From positions 62,001 to 126,000 of the forward strand of contig NZ_JACXYX010000005.1 of NCBI RefSeq assembly GCF_014779655.1: DNA of 64,000 bases, given 5' to 3'. Below are positions 1 through 8,283 of this stretch, piece after piece. The notes under the pieces are model-generated. The model was not told the DNA's origin and did no database searches. It saw only the letters and a program-made list of their open reading frames with translations. The stretch comes from Nocardioides ganghwensis. GTDB lineage: Bacteria; Actinomycetota; Actinomycetes; Propionibacteriales; Nocardioidaceae. The position numbers and the translations under genes are program-made. How positions within the stretch are numbered: the stretch's first letter is position 1; each line of letters starts with the position of its first letter.

Positions 1-1
1 C

Positions 2-589
2 CAGGTCAGCCTCACCATCCGCACCCCTCGGGGCGGGCACAAGACCCTCGCCAGCAGCGACCCGCTCGCCGAGGAGGCCGACGCCCTGCAGTACGCCCTC
101 GGGGAGGGCCCCTGCGTCGAGATCGCCGACACCGGCGGCTGGCTGCGCAGCGGCGACGTCGGCACCGACTCGCGCTACCCCACCTGGGGGCCGCGTGCCG
201 CGGAGCTCGGCGTGGGCTCGCTGCTCGCCGTCGCGGTCACCGACCGCGAGGGACCGCTGGGAGCGCTCAACCTCTACAGCTCCCGCACCGGGGCCTTCGC
301 CGACCGCGACGTCGTCGACATCGCCCTGGTCTACGCCGTGCACGCGACGACCGCGCTGTCGTCGGCGCGGCGGGCGAGCACCCTGCAGACGGCCGTGAGC
401 TCGCGGCACGTCATCGGCATGGCGCAGGGCATCGCGATGGAGCGCTACGGCATCGACCAGCACCAGAGCTTCGAGCTGCTGCGGCGGCTGTCGTCGACGA
501 CCAACGTCAAGCTGCGCGACGTCGCCGCCCAGATCGTCGAGACGCGCGCGATCCCGCACGAGCGGGTCGGTGAACCGGTCGACGACTGA
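2..589 (+). CDS. GAF and ANTAR domain protein, 5' end outside window
   Basis: The frame is already open at the left edge, so the N-terminus is missing. The first ~110 visible residues look like a GAF sensor domain (GEGPC motif, then a segment ending in LGALNLY, typical of GAF-ANTAR proteins). The last ~65 residues match an ANTAR RNA-binding domain: a predicted helix with RHVIGMAQGIAMERYG, followed by AFELLR-like and LRDVA helices. ANTAR proteins act as transcription antitermination regulators that bind paired hairpins in nascent RNA; the GAF domain presumably senses a small ligand or redox state. It faces the similar protein at 593-1303 with only 3 bases between stops. The ligand and RNA targets are unknown. 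Family assignment is confident, function is not. Confidence 0.85.
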   Translation, partial: QVSLTIRTPRGGHKTLASSDPLAEEADALQYALGEGPCVEIADTGGWLRSGDVGTDSRYPTWGPRAAELGVGSLLAVAVTDREGPLGALNLYSSRTGAFADRDVVDIALVYAVHATTALSSARRASTLQTAVSSRHVIGMAQGIAMERYGIDQHQSFELLRRLSSTTNVKLRDVAAQIVETRAIPHERVGEPVDD

Positions 590-592
590 CGC

Positions 593-1303
593 TCAGGTCG
601 GCAACGCACCCGTCTCGAGGACGTGCTCGGACACCAGCCCGATCTTCGTACGCCGGCTGCGGGCGGCGGTGCGCAGCGCGTGGAACGCGGCGACCGCGTC
701 CAGAGACTCCTTGGCCATCAGGTAGCCGACGGCGCGCTCGATCACCACGCGGTAGTCGAGGGCGTACTGCAGCTGCCGGGCCAGCTCGCCGGCGGTGTGC
801 GCCTGCAGGGCGGCGCCGAGCGTGGTCGAGACGACCTCGGCGTACCTGCCGATCGCCGCGACCTCGCTGTCGTCCCAGTCGTGGGGCCGCTCCTTGTAGA
901 CGTCGAGCGTGCCTATCGGCACGCCGCCGAGCACCACCGGCGTGCCCAGCACGGCACGCACCGGCTGGGAGGCCATCACCCGGGCCAGGGTCGGCCACCG
1001 CTCCGCCTCCGCCGTGACGTCACGGCTGGTGACCACGCGCGCCTTCACGAACGCCTCGGTGCACGGGCCCTCCCCGGCCTCCGCCTCGGTCTGCTCGAGC
1101 AGCCGACCGGGACCGTCGGTGGCCGCGGCGTAGGTGAGCATGTCCTGCTCGTCGGCGATGAGGATCCCGGCGCCGTCGACGGCGAAGAGGTCGACGCAGG
1201 CCGCGACGACGACGTGGAGCGCGGAGGTGAGGGTCCCGTCGTCGTCACGGGGCTGGGACAGCCGGCGCAGGCTCTCGGCCAGGGCGGCGTCGTCGATGTT
1301 CAT
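593..1303 (-). CDS. GAF and ANTAR domain regulator
   Basis: A 236-residue protein. Residues ~20-165 form a GAF domain, with the same GEGPC motif as its convergent neighbour and a GTLDVYKERP segment. Residues ~170-230 form an ANTAR domain (RVVIERAVGYLMAKE, then ALRTAARSRRTKIG). It is predicted to be a cytosolic ligand-responsive RNA-binding antiterminator. A GATAAT -10-like box lies 8 bases before the ATG (plus-strand 1312-1317), so the transcript may have little or no leader. The next gene upstream on the same strand (1313-1648) also encodes an ANTAR protein, making three ANTAR genes in a row. No RNA target hairpin pair was identified in the window. Confidence 0.87.
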   Translation of the reverse strand: MNIDDAALAESLRRLSQPRDDDGTLTSALHVVVAACVDLFAVDGAGILIADEQDMLTYAAATDGPGRLLEQTEAEAGEGPCTEAFVKARVVTSRDVTAEAERWPTLARVMASQPVRAVLGTPVVLGGVPIGTLDVYKERPHDWDDSEVAAIGRYAEVVSTTLGAALQAHTAGELARQLQYALDYRVVIERAVGYLMAKESLDAVAAFHALRTAARSRRTKIGLVSEHVLETGALPT

Positions 1304-1312
1304 GGGACGTGA

Positions 1313-1648
1313 TTATCCCCGGGGCGGACGTCCTTCCGGCCACCCCGACGCGGGGAGGTGGTGGACGATGCTCTGCAGCACCTCGCGGTCCTCGGCGTCC
1401 GCGGTGCCGTCGTGGGTCGCCACGAGGACGCGCGCCACCGTCCGGACCTTGGTGTTGCTGTCCTGCGAGACGCGCAGCATCGTGCGCCAGGCCTGGTCGG
1501 TGCTGCAGCCGAAACGGGCGGACACGAGGCCGATCGCGACACCGATGTCACGCTGCGAGCGCACCGCCTCGTGCAGCTGTGCGACCTCGTCGCGCAGGGC
1601 GTCCGCCTGCGGAGCAGGCTCGCCCGGAGGTAGGGGCATCCCAGACAT
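1313..1648 (-). CDS. Small stand-alone ANTAR domain protein
   Basis: A 111-residue protein whose central part (~35-90) matches the three-helix ANTAR fold (RDIGVAIGLVSARFGC, then AWRTMLRVSQDSNTKVRTVA). No sensor domain is visible, so it may depend on a partner for input, possibly a neighbouring GAF-ANTAR protein (inference). The start was set at the ATG at 1648 because AAGG stands 5 bases before it. The frame stays open upstream to another possible start at 1681, which would overlap the apparent promoter. It lies 9 bases upstream of the GAF-ANTAR gene on the same strand, so the two are probably co-transcribed. Confidence 0.75.
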   Translation of the reverse strand: MSGMPLPPGEPAPQADALRDEVAQLHEAVRSQRDIGVAIGLVSARFGCSTDQAWRTMLRVSQDSNTKVRTVARVLVATHDGTADAEDREVLQSIVHHLPASGWPEGRPPRG

Positions 1649-1821
1649 CGTCACCTTCACATGACGTAGGTCCGCGGACACAGGGCGGAGTTCAACAGCT
1701 TCTGGGGACCAGCCTACAGGGTGAAGTCACATCCTCCCGATGCGCGAGGAGCGCCGATCTGGGTTAGGCTCGATGGGACTCAAGCCACCGGGTCGTCCGC
1801 ACTCTCCCTCTGGAGGTGCAC

Positions 1822-2790
1822 GTGCCCGAGCTGCGTTCCCGCCGAGACCCCGTCGACGCCTTCGACTTCGAGGGCGACGGCGACGACGCGCGCCACTGGC
1901 TCGAGACCGCCTACGGCACCTCGCTCGGACTGAGCGGCCGGATGGGGACGGTCCACCACCGGCGACGCGAGCTCGACGGCGTCTCGTTCGACCGTCTGCG
2001 CATCGACGCCCCGGTGCGCTTCGACGCGGATGCGATGCCGGTCCTCGTGGTCGTGGACGTCCTCGGCGGCGAGATCGAGTACACCCACGGCCGGGTCACC
2101 GACCGCGGCCGCGAGGGTGACACGGTCCTCGCCGCAGGGTGGCACGAGCCCTTCATGGGACGCGGCAACGGCTACGAGGTGCGCAACACCGGCATCTCCG
2201 ACGACGTCCTGGCTGCGGCCATCGCCGAGATCGATCCCGAGCGGACCAGCGCGGACCTCCGGTTCGACCGGTTCGTGCCCCGGTCCCCGGCAGCGGCCGC
2301 CCAGTGGCGCACGGTCGTGGACCGGCTCAGTGCCTCGTCGGTCGGCGACCACCCGATCGCGGTGGGGCAGGCGTCCCGGCTGCTGGCCCACAGCCTCCTG
2401 CACACCTTCGAGAACAACGTCGTCAGCGACGACTCGACGCTCTCCCGCGACCTCCGCGACGCCACCCAGGCCACCGTGTGGCAGGCCCAGCTGATCATCG
2501 AGGAGCGTGCCCAGGACGACGTGTCGCTCGCCGACATCGCCCGCGAGTGCCGCGTCACGCCCCGGACGCTCCAGTACGCCTTCCGGCGCCACCTCGACTG
2601 CACGCCGAACGCCTACCTGCGGCAGGTGCGCCTCGACCTGGTCCACCAGCTCCTCAACGCCGGCTCGGTGGCCACCGTGGGCGACGCCGCGGCGCGCCTC
2701 GGCTTCTTCAACCCCGGACGGTTCGCGTCCGACTACCGCCAGGTCTTCGGCGAGAACCCTGGACAGACCTTGGCCCGCCACACCTCCTGA
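1822..2790 (+). CDS. AraC-family transcriptional regulator
   Basis: A 322-residue protein. The last ~110 residues form an AraC/XylS double helix-turn-helix domain (SLADIARECRVTPRTLQYAFRRH, then a second HTH ending in FGENPGQTL). The N-terminal ~200 residues resemble the cupin-like effector-binding region of AraC activators such as AraC_binding_2 proteins. The GTG at 1822 was preferred over the GTG at 1816 because GGAGG at 1812-1816 lies 5 bases upstream of it. The effector and targets are unknown. The gene ends ~110 bp before the sigma factor on the same strand, and no operon link is evident. A membrane or metabolite stress role would be speculation. Confidence 0.85.
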   Translation: MPELRSRRDPVDAFDFEGDGDDARHWLETAYGTSLGLSGRMGTVHHRRRELDGVSFDRLRIDAPVRFDADAMPVLVVVDVLGGEIEYTHGRVTDRGREGDTVLAAGWHEPFMGRGNGYEVRNTGISDDVLAAAIAEIDPERTSADLRFDRFVPRSPAAAAQWRTVVDRLSASSVGDHPIAVGQASRLLAHSLLHTFENNVVSDDSTLSRDLRDATQATVWQAQLIIEERAQDDVSLADIARECRVTPRTLQYAFRRHLDCTPNAYLRQVRLDLVHQLLNAGSVATVGDAAARLGFFNPGRFASDYRQVFGENPGQTLARHTS

Positions 2791-2901
2791 CGGAGGTGTT
2801 CGCTTTGCGGCTGTCGTGCTGGTCCAGACCATGCGACGGTGGGTGTTGATCGTCTTGCTGGAGACCACGGCAAGCACACATCAATTCTCAGGAAGCGAGC
2901 C

Positions 2902-3765
2902 GTGGTTTCCATGTCGATCGCCTCTGCCACCACCCCCGACATCACCGTCCAGGACGTTCCTTCCGTGCGCCCCCGCACCCTCGCCGCCGTCCCGCCCCTC
3001 GAGGGCCGGGCCCGCGCCCGTCGTACGGACGCCATCGTCAACGACCTCCGCGACAGCCTGCGTGCCGCGGACGCCCACGACCTGACCTGCCAGCTCATCG
3101 AGACCAACGCCGCCGTCGCCCGCAGCATGGCGTCGCGCTACCGCAACCGCGGCATCGACCTCGACGACCTCGAGCAGGTCGCCCTGCTCGGCCTGACCAA
3201 GGCCGCGCAGCGGTTCGACCCCTCGGCCGGGCACGACTTCCTGTCGTTCGCCGTGCCGACGGTGCGCGGCGAGCTGCGCCGCCACTTCCGCGACGCCGGC
3301 TGGACGGTCCGGCCGCCCCGCCGGGTGCAGGACCTCCAGGCCCGGATCGCCGGTGCCCAGGACCGGCTCGAGGCGGAGCTCGGCCGTTCACCCCGGCCGA
3401 GCGAGATCGCCGCCCACCTCGACGAGCAGCTGTCCGACGTCGTCGAGGCGCTGGCCGCCGACGGGTGCTTCACCCCCACCTCCCTGGACGCGACCGTCGC
3501 CGACGGCTCGTCCACCCTGGGTGACCTCCTCGGGGGCGAGGACCGTGCACTCTCGCACGTGGAGGCCAAGGTCATGCTGGACCCGCTCGTACGCGGGCTG
3601 TCCGACCGCGACCAGCGGATCGTGCGGCTGCGGTTCTACGACGGGCTGACGCAGCAGGAGATCGCCGAGGAGGTCGGGCTCACGCAGGCCCAGGTGTCCC
3701 GCGTGCTCGCCCGCATCCTCGCCGACCTGCGCGCCGACCTCACCGAGCACCCGCCGGCTGCCTGA
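2902..3765 (+). CDS. SigB/SigF/SigG-family RNA polymerase sigma factor
   Basis: A 287-residue sigma-70 group 3 factor. Region 2 (NRGIDLDDLEQVALLGLTKA, then FLSFAVPTVRGELRRHFRD) and the WTVRPPRR segment are typical of actinobacterial SigB/F/G stress factors. Region 3 covers ~130-200, and region 4 has the HTH EIAEEVGLTQAQVSRVL. It directs RNA polymerase to stress or developmental promoters. The GTG at 2902 has AGGAAG 6 bases upstream and is preferred; an ATG at 2911 and a GTG at 2839 are also in frame. No anti-sigma or anti-anti-sigma gene adjoins it, which is common but not universal for this family. Its 3' end overlaps the convergent fbiC end by 26 bases. Confidence 0.9.
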   Translation: MVSMSIASATTPDITVQDVPSVRPRTLAAVPPLEGRARARRTDAIVNDLRDSLRAADAHDLTCQLIETNAAVARSMASRYRNRGIDLDDLEQVALLGLTKAAQRFDPSAGHDFLSFAVPTVRGELRRHFRDAGWTVRPPRRVQDLQARIAGAQDRLEAELGRSPRPSEIAAHLDEQLSDVVEALAADGCFTPTSLDATVADGSSTLGDLLGGEDRALSHVEAKVMLDPLVRGLSDRDQRIVRLRFYDGLTQQEIAEEVGLTQAQVSRVLARILADLRADLTEHPPAA

Positions 3766-6115
3766 CCTCCCCGTACAGGGTGGTGCGCTGGCGCAGCGGA
3801 CGGCCGGCCTCCGCCGCGATGGCGGCGAGGTCGGCCGGCGTGAGCCCCTGGCCGTGGCTGGCGCCGGCGGCTCGGCTGATGTTCTCGTCCATGAGGGTGC
3901 CGCCCAGGTCGTCCACCCCCGCGCCCAGCAGCTGCTGGGCGCCGACGCGGCCGAGCTTGACCCACGACGCCTGCACGTGGTCGATGTCGCCGGCGTAGGC
4001 GATGCGGGCCACGGCGTGCACGAGCACCGTCTCGCGCCACGTCGGTCCGCGGCGGGCACCCCGCTTGAGGTAGATCGGCGCCGCCATGTGCACGAAGGGC
4101 AGCCCGACGAACTCGGTGAAGCCCCCGGTCTCGCGCTGCAGGTCGCGGGTGCGGAGCAGGTGCCGCACCCAGTGGTGCGGCCGCTCGACCGAGCCGAACA
4201 TCATGGTGACGTTGCTGCGCAGCCCCACCCGGTGCGCGGTGCGGTGCACCTCGAGCCACTCGTCGGTGGTGATCTTGTCGGGGCACAGCACGGCGCGCAC
4301 CTCGTCGTCGAGGATCTCCGCCGCGGTGCCCGGCAGGGACCGCAGCCCGGCGTCCTTGAGCCGTACGAGGTAGCTCTCGAGCGGCTCCTCGAGCCGTCGC
4401 GACCCCTCCAGGACCTCCAGCGCGGTGAAGCCGTGGATGTGGATCTCCGGCACCCGCTCGTGCACCGCTCGCGCGACCTGGACGTAGAAGTCGCCGTCGA
4501 AGCTCGGGTGGATGCCGCCCTGCAGGCAGACCTCGGTGGCGCCCAGCGCGTACGCCTCGGCGCTGCGCTCGGCGATCTCGTCGAGGCCGAGGAGGTACGG
4601 GGCGCCGCGCAGGTTGAGCGACAGCGGGCCCTTGGAGAACCCGCAGAAGGTGCACCGGAAGGTGCAGACGTTGGTGTAGTTGATGTTGCGGTTGACCACG
4701 AAGGTCACCTCGTCGCCGACGACCCTGCGACGGATCTCGTCGGCGACCTCCGCCACGGCCGCCACCTCCTGGCCGCGGGCGGCGAACAGCGCCTCCAGCT
4801 CGGCGGGACCGGTGTCCTGCCCGGCGCGTACGCCGTCGAGCACCTCGCGCACCCGGCCGCCGACCGTGCGACCGGTCGTCCGCAGCGGCGTCGGGTCGAC
4901 GCCCGCACCGGAGAACCACGCGGTCGACCGGCGGCCGATCTGCACGACCTCCGCGCCGGTGCCGACGTTGGCGGCGTCGCGGTGCCGCTCCGGCCACAGC
5001 GCCCCCGGGTCGTCGCGGGCGAGCAGGTCGGCGTCGGCCCGGTCGAGGACCGGGAAGTGCAGGCCCGGGTCGAGCCAGCGGTCCGGCTCCGCGGCGTACG
5101 CCGGGTGGACCGTCAGGCGCGGCGCGAGCTGGTGCCCGGCGGCCTCGGTCGCCTCGCGCAGCGACTCCAGCGACGGCCACGGGCGCTCGGGGTTGACGTG
5201 GTCGGCGGTCACGGGGGAGACCCCGCCCCAGTCGTCGATGCCGGCGGCCAGCAGCCCGGCGAGCTCCTCGGGCGCGGAGAGGTTGGGCGGCGCCTGGACG
5301 TGCACGTCGTCGGGCAGGACCAGACGCGCCAGCGCGATCGCGCGCACGTGGTCCTCGTGCGGGCAGGGCGGGGCGCCGCGCATCGCGGTGCCGGGCTTGG
5401 GCAGGAAGTTCTGGACGATCACCTCCTGCACGTGGCCGTGCTCGCGGTGGCTGCGGGCGATCGCCTCGAGCGCCTCGACCCGGTCGGCCTCCGTCTCGCC
5501 GATCCCCACCAGGATCCCGGTGGTGAACGGGATGGAGAGCCGCCCGGCGTGGTCGAGCGTGGCGAGGCGGCGGGCCGGGGCCTTGTCGGGAGCGCCGCGG
5601 TGCGCCGCCAGGTCGTCGCGCAGGCTCTCGACCATCATCCCCTGCGACGGGGACGTCCGGCGCAGCCGCGCGAGGTCGTCGCGGCCGATCGCCCCGGCGT
5701 TGGCGTGCGGCAGCAGGCCCGTCTCCTCGAGCACGAGCGCCGTCGCCTCGACCAGGTAGTCCACGGTGGTGCGGTGGCCGCGCGCGGCCAGCCACGCGGC
5801 CGCCTCCGGGTAGCGCAGCTCCGGCGCCTCGCCGAGGGTGAAGAGCGCCTCGTGGCACCCGCTGGCCGCCCCGGCCTCGGCGACGGCGAGGACCTCCTCC
5901 GGCGTCAGGTAGGGGACGGTCGTGCGCGGTGACTCGGCGAACGTGCAGTAGCCGCAGCGGTCGCGGCACAGGTGGGTGAGCGGGATGAAGACCTTGGGGG
6001 AGTAGGTCACCCGGGTGCCGAAGAGGGAGTCGCGGCGGGCCGCGGCCAGCTCCAGGAGCGCGGGGGTCGGGAGCGCGGTCAGGTCCGGGCTGGGGTCCGT
6101 GCTGGGGAGCGGCAT
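3740..6115 (-). CDS. fbiC: FO synthase (fused CofG/CofH radical SAM enzyme)
   Basis: A 791-residue protein, full length for actinobacterial FbiC. It makes the deazaflavin chromophore FO from tyrosine and a flavin-pathway pyrimidine, the first committed step to coenzyme F420. Two radical SAM modules are visible: the N-terminal CofG half with CRDRCGYC (~residue 55), and the C-terminal CofH half with CTFRCTFC (~residue 490). Both are CxxxCxxC clusters that bind 4Fe-4S and S-adenosylmethionine. A CACAAT box 6 bases before the ATG suggests a leaderless or very short leader transcript. It is divergent from the two-component/cofC operon across a ~120-bp gap, which puts two F420 biosynthesis genes side by side. 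It overlaps the end of the sigma factor gene tail to tail. Confidence 0.96.
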   Translation of the reverse strand: MPLPSTDPSPDLTALPTPALLELAAARRDSLFGTRVTYSPKVFIPLTHLCRDRCGYCTFAESPRTTVPYLTPEEVLAVAEAGAASGCHEALFTLGEAPELRYPEAAAWLAARGHRTTVDYLVEATALVLEETGLLPHANAGAIGRDDLARLRRTSPSQGMMVESLRDDLAAHRGAPDKAPARRLATLDHAGRLSIPFTTGILVGIGETEADRVEALEAIARSHREHGHVQEVIVQNFLPKPGTAMRGAPPCPHEDHVRAIALARLVLPDDVHVQAPPNLSAPEELAGLLAAGIDDWGGVSPVTADHVNPERPWPSLESLREATEAAGHQLAPRLTVHPAYAAEPDRWLDPGLHFPVLDRADADLLARDDPGALWPERHRDAANVGTGAEVVQIGRRSTAWFSGAGVDPTPLRTTGRTVGGRVREVLDGVRAGQDTGPAELEALFAARGQEVAAVAEVADEIRRRVVGDEVTFVVNRNINYTNVCTFRCTFCGFSKGPLSLNLRGAPYLLGLDEIAERSAEAYALGATEVCLQGGIHPSFDGDFYVQVARAVHERVPEIHIHGFTALEVLEGSRRLEEPLESYLVRLKDAGLRSLPGTAAEILDDEVRAVLCPDKITTDEWLEVHRTAHRVGLRSNVTMMFGSVERPHHWVRHLLRTRDLQRETGGFTEFVGLPFVHMAAPIYLKRGARRGPTWRETVLVHAVARIAYAGDIDHVQASWVKLGRVGAQQLLGAGVDDLGGTLMDENISRAAGASHGQGLTPADLAAIAAEAGRPLRQRTTLYGEVRQPAGAR

Positions 6116-6238
6116 GGGTCCATTGTGGGGATCGAGGCCCGGGCGTCGACCGCCACGCGCTCAACGGAGCCACAACGGCCCGGGGCGGTCGGTGTCGAGC
6201 GGATGACGGTCGGCGGTGCCGTGGGGTATCAATCAGGC

Positions 6239-6955
6239 ATGAGCCAGGCGGCAGACCCGCGCGCGCCGGTCGTCCTCGTCGTGGACGACGACGCGGCGAT
6301 CCGCACGGTCGTGCGCTGGCAGCTCGACGACGCCGGCTTCCGCGTCCTCGAGGCGGACGACGGCGCCTCCGCGCTCAAGTGCATCCGCGACGAGCACCCG
6401 ACCCTCGTCGTGCTCGACCTCTCCCTCCCGCGCCTGGGCGGGCTCGACGTGCTGCGGTCCGTACGCAGCGGGCAGGCCGGCCGCTCCGACACCCCCATCA
6501 TCGTGCTGTCGGGGCGCAGCGGCGAGAGCGACCGCATCGCCGGGCTCGACCTCGGCGCCGACGACTACCTCGTCAAGCCGTTCTCGCCCGGCGAGCTCGC
6601 CGCGCGGGTGCGGTCGGTGCTGCGCCGCAGCGCGCCGGACCCGTCGGTGGAGGCCGTCGTGGTCGGGCCGCTGCGCATCGAGCCCGCGAGCCGGCGGGTG
6701 CTGCTCGGCGAGGACGAGAAGGAGCTGACCCCCAAGGAGTACGACCTGCTGCTGTTCCTCGCCACCCACCCGCGCCACGTCTTCACCCGCCCCCAGCTCG
6801 TCGACCAGGTGTGGAACTCCTCCTCGGAGTGGCTGGGCGAGGCCACCGTCACCGAGCACGTCCACCGGCTGCGGCTCAAGCTCGAGGCGGACCCGTCCAG
6901 CCCGCGGCTGCTGCGCACGGTGCGGGGCGTCGGCTACCAGCTGGTGGACGAATGA
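6239..6955 (+). CDS. OmpR-family response regulator
   Basis: A 238-residue protein. The N-terminal receiver domain (~10-125) has the acidic pocket DDD, the phospho-acceptor Asp in LVVLDLSLPRLGG and the conserved Lys in DDYLVKPFSPGEL. The C-terminal winged helix (~140-235) carries LTPKEYDLLLFLA and the terminal VRGVGYQL typical of OmpR/KdpE. It is a DNA-binding transcription factor controlled by the kinase encoded next, whose ATG overlaps its stop codon (ATGA). The ATG at 6239 was chosen because the receiver begins ~12 residues later; the frame remains open further upstream. A GGGTAT sequence at ~6225-6230 could be a -10 element of a stress sigma factor, but no clear -35 was seen. Confidence 0.92.
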   Translation: MSQAADPRAPVVLVVDDDAAIRTVVRWQLDDAGFRVLEADDGASALKCIRDEHPTLVVLDLSLPRLGGLDVLRSVRSGQAGRSDTPIIVLSGRSGESDRIAGLDLGADDYLVKPFSPGELAARVRSVLRRSAPDPSVEAVVVGPLRIEPASRRVLLGEDEKELTPKEYDLLLFLATHPRHVFTRPQLVDQVWNSSSEWLGEATVTEHVHRLRLKLEADPSSPRLLRTVRGVGYQLVDE

Positions 6956-8283
6956 CCTCCCCCGATCGCACGGAGCCCGCTCCCGACCTGTGGGTCGAGG
7001 ACGCGCGCGAGCTGCTGGAGCGGCAGACCGAGGTGCTGGAGATGATCGCCCGCGCCGCGCCGCTGACCGAGGTGCTCACCGGCATCCTGGCCTCGCTCGA
7101 GCACCTGATGCCCGGCGCCCGGTGCTCCGTGCTCCTGCTCGACCGCGAGCGCGGCACGCTGCACCACGGTGCGGCGCCGAGCCTGCCGGAGACGTACGTC
7201 GGCGCGATCGACGGCATGGCGATCGGACCGGCGGCGGGCTCGTGCGGCACGGCCGCCGCGCTCGACGTCGCTGTGGTGGCCACCGACGTGCGGTCCGACC
7301 CGCGCTGGGTCGGCTACCGCGAGATCGCCGCCGCCGCCGGGCTGCGCAGCTGCTGGTCCACCCCGATCGAGGGCCGCGACGGCCGCCCGGTCGGCACCTT
7401 CGCGGTCTACCACGCACGCCCGCACCGCCCGAACCCGCGCGAGCAGCTCCTCGTGGACCGCTTCACCCACCTCGCGTCGGTCGCGATCGACCACGCCCGA
7501 CTCGTCCAGGAGCGACGCGCGCGGCTCGAGGCGGAGACGGCGCGACGCACGGCCGAGGAGCTCTCCCACGCGCGGCTGGAGCTGCTGGCCGCCGTGGGGC
7601 ACGAGGCGCGCACGCCGATCCAGGCCATCGTCGGCTTCGCCGAGCTGCTCGGCACGATGGACCTCGACGAGCCCCGGCGCCGCGAGGCGCTGCAGCACAT
7701 CGGCGCGGCGGCCGGGCACGTGATGGACCTGCTGTCCGACGTCCTCGACCTCAGCCGCCTCGAGGCCAACGTGCTGCCGGTCGCGCTCGAGCCCGTCGAC
7801 CTCGGCGAGGTGGTCGACGAGGCGTTCGGCCTGCTCTCGGCGCAGGCGGGCCGCCGCGAGTGCCGCCTGGTGCACGACCACTGCGACGACCTCCGAGGCG
7901 ACCACCGGGTGCTGGGGGACCGGCGGCGGCTGCGGCAGGTGCTGATCAACCTCGTGGCCAACTCGGTGCGCCACGGCCGGCCCGGCGGGCGGGTGGCGGT
8001 CTCCTGCAGCCCCACGCCCGACGGCTCGTCGGTGCTGGTCACCATCGACGACGACGGCCCGGGCATCCCGCCGGACCTGCTGCCGCGCATCTTCACCCCG
8101 TACGCCCGGGCCGCCCCCGACGACGACGCGGCCGAGCCGAGCACGGAGAGCATCGGGCTCGGCCTGGCGCTCGCGCACGGCCTGGTCCGCGCGATGGACG
8201 GCGACCTGTCCGTCGGCAGGTCCGGGCCCGGGGGCACCTCGATGCACCTCCGGCTGCCGCGCCCACCCGGCGGACCCTCGTGA
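6952..8283 (+). CDS. GAF-domain sensor histidine kinase
   Basis: A 443-residue protein without obvious membrane segments, so probably cytosolic. A GAF domain spans ~30-185 (AGSCGTAAALDVAV, then a CWSTPIEGRDGRPVGTFAVY core). After a coiled linker comes the dimerisation and phospho-acceptor segment LAAVGHEARTPIQAIVGFAE, with His ~216. The HATPase domain follows, with the N box (LINLVANSVRHG), G1 (DDDGPGIP) and G2 (GLGLALAHGLV). It partners with the upstream regulator by a 4-base ATGA overlap. Its own stop overlaps the GTG of cofC, so sensor, regulator and an F420 biosynthesis enzyme form one translationally coupled unit. The ligand is unknown; flavin, deazaflavin or redox sensing is only inference from context. 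Confidence 0.92.
   Translation: MTSPDRTEPAPDLWVEDARELLERQTEVLEMIARAAPLTEVLTGILASLEHLMPGARCSVLLLDRERGTLHHGAAPSLPETYVGAIDGMAIGPAAGSCGTAAALDVAVVATDVRSDPRWVGYREIAAAAGLRSCWSTPIEGRDGRPVGTFAVYHARPHRPNPREQLLVDRFTHLASVAIDHARLVQERRARLEAETARRTAEELSHARLELLAAVGHEARTPIQAIVGFAELLGTMDLDEPRRREALQHIGAAAGHVMDLLSDVLDLSRLEANVLPVALEPVDLGEVVDEAFGLLSAQAGRRECRLVHDHCDDLRGDHRVLGDRRRLRQVLINLVANSVRHGRPGGRVAVSCSPTPDGSSVLVTIDDDGPGIPPDLLPRIFTPYARAAPDDDAAEPSTESIGLGLALAHGLVRAMDGDLSVGRSGPGGTSMHLRLPRPPGGPS

Noticed and set aside
3854..5932. 692-residue open frame antisense to fbiC
   Set aside because: Long antisense frames are expected in very G+C-rich DNA; the opposite strand encodes a clear FO synthase and this frame shows no domains.
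6220..6235. SigB/F promoter from GGGTAT upstream of the response regulator
   Set aside because: No GTTT-like -35 at suitable spacing, so kept only as a remark.
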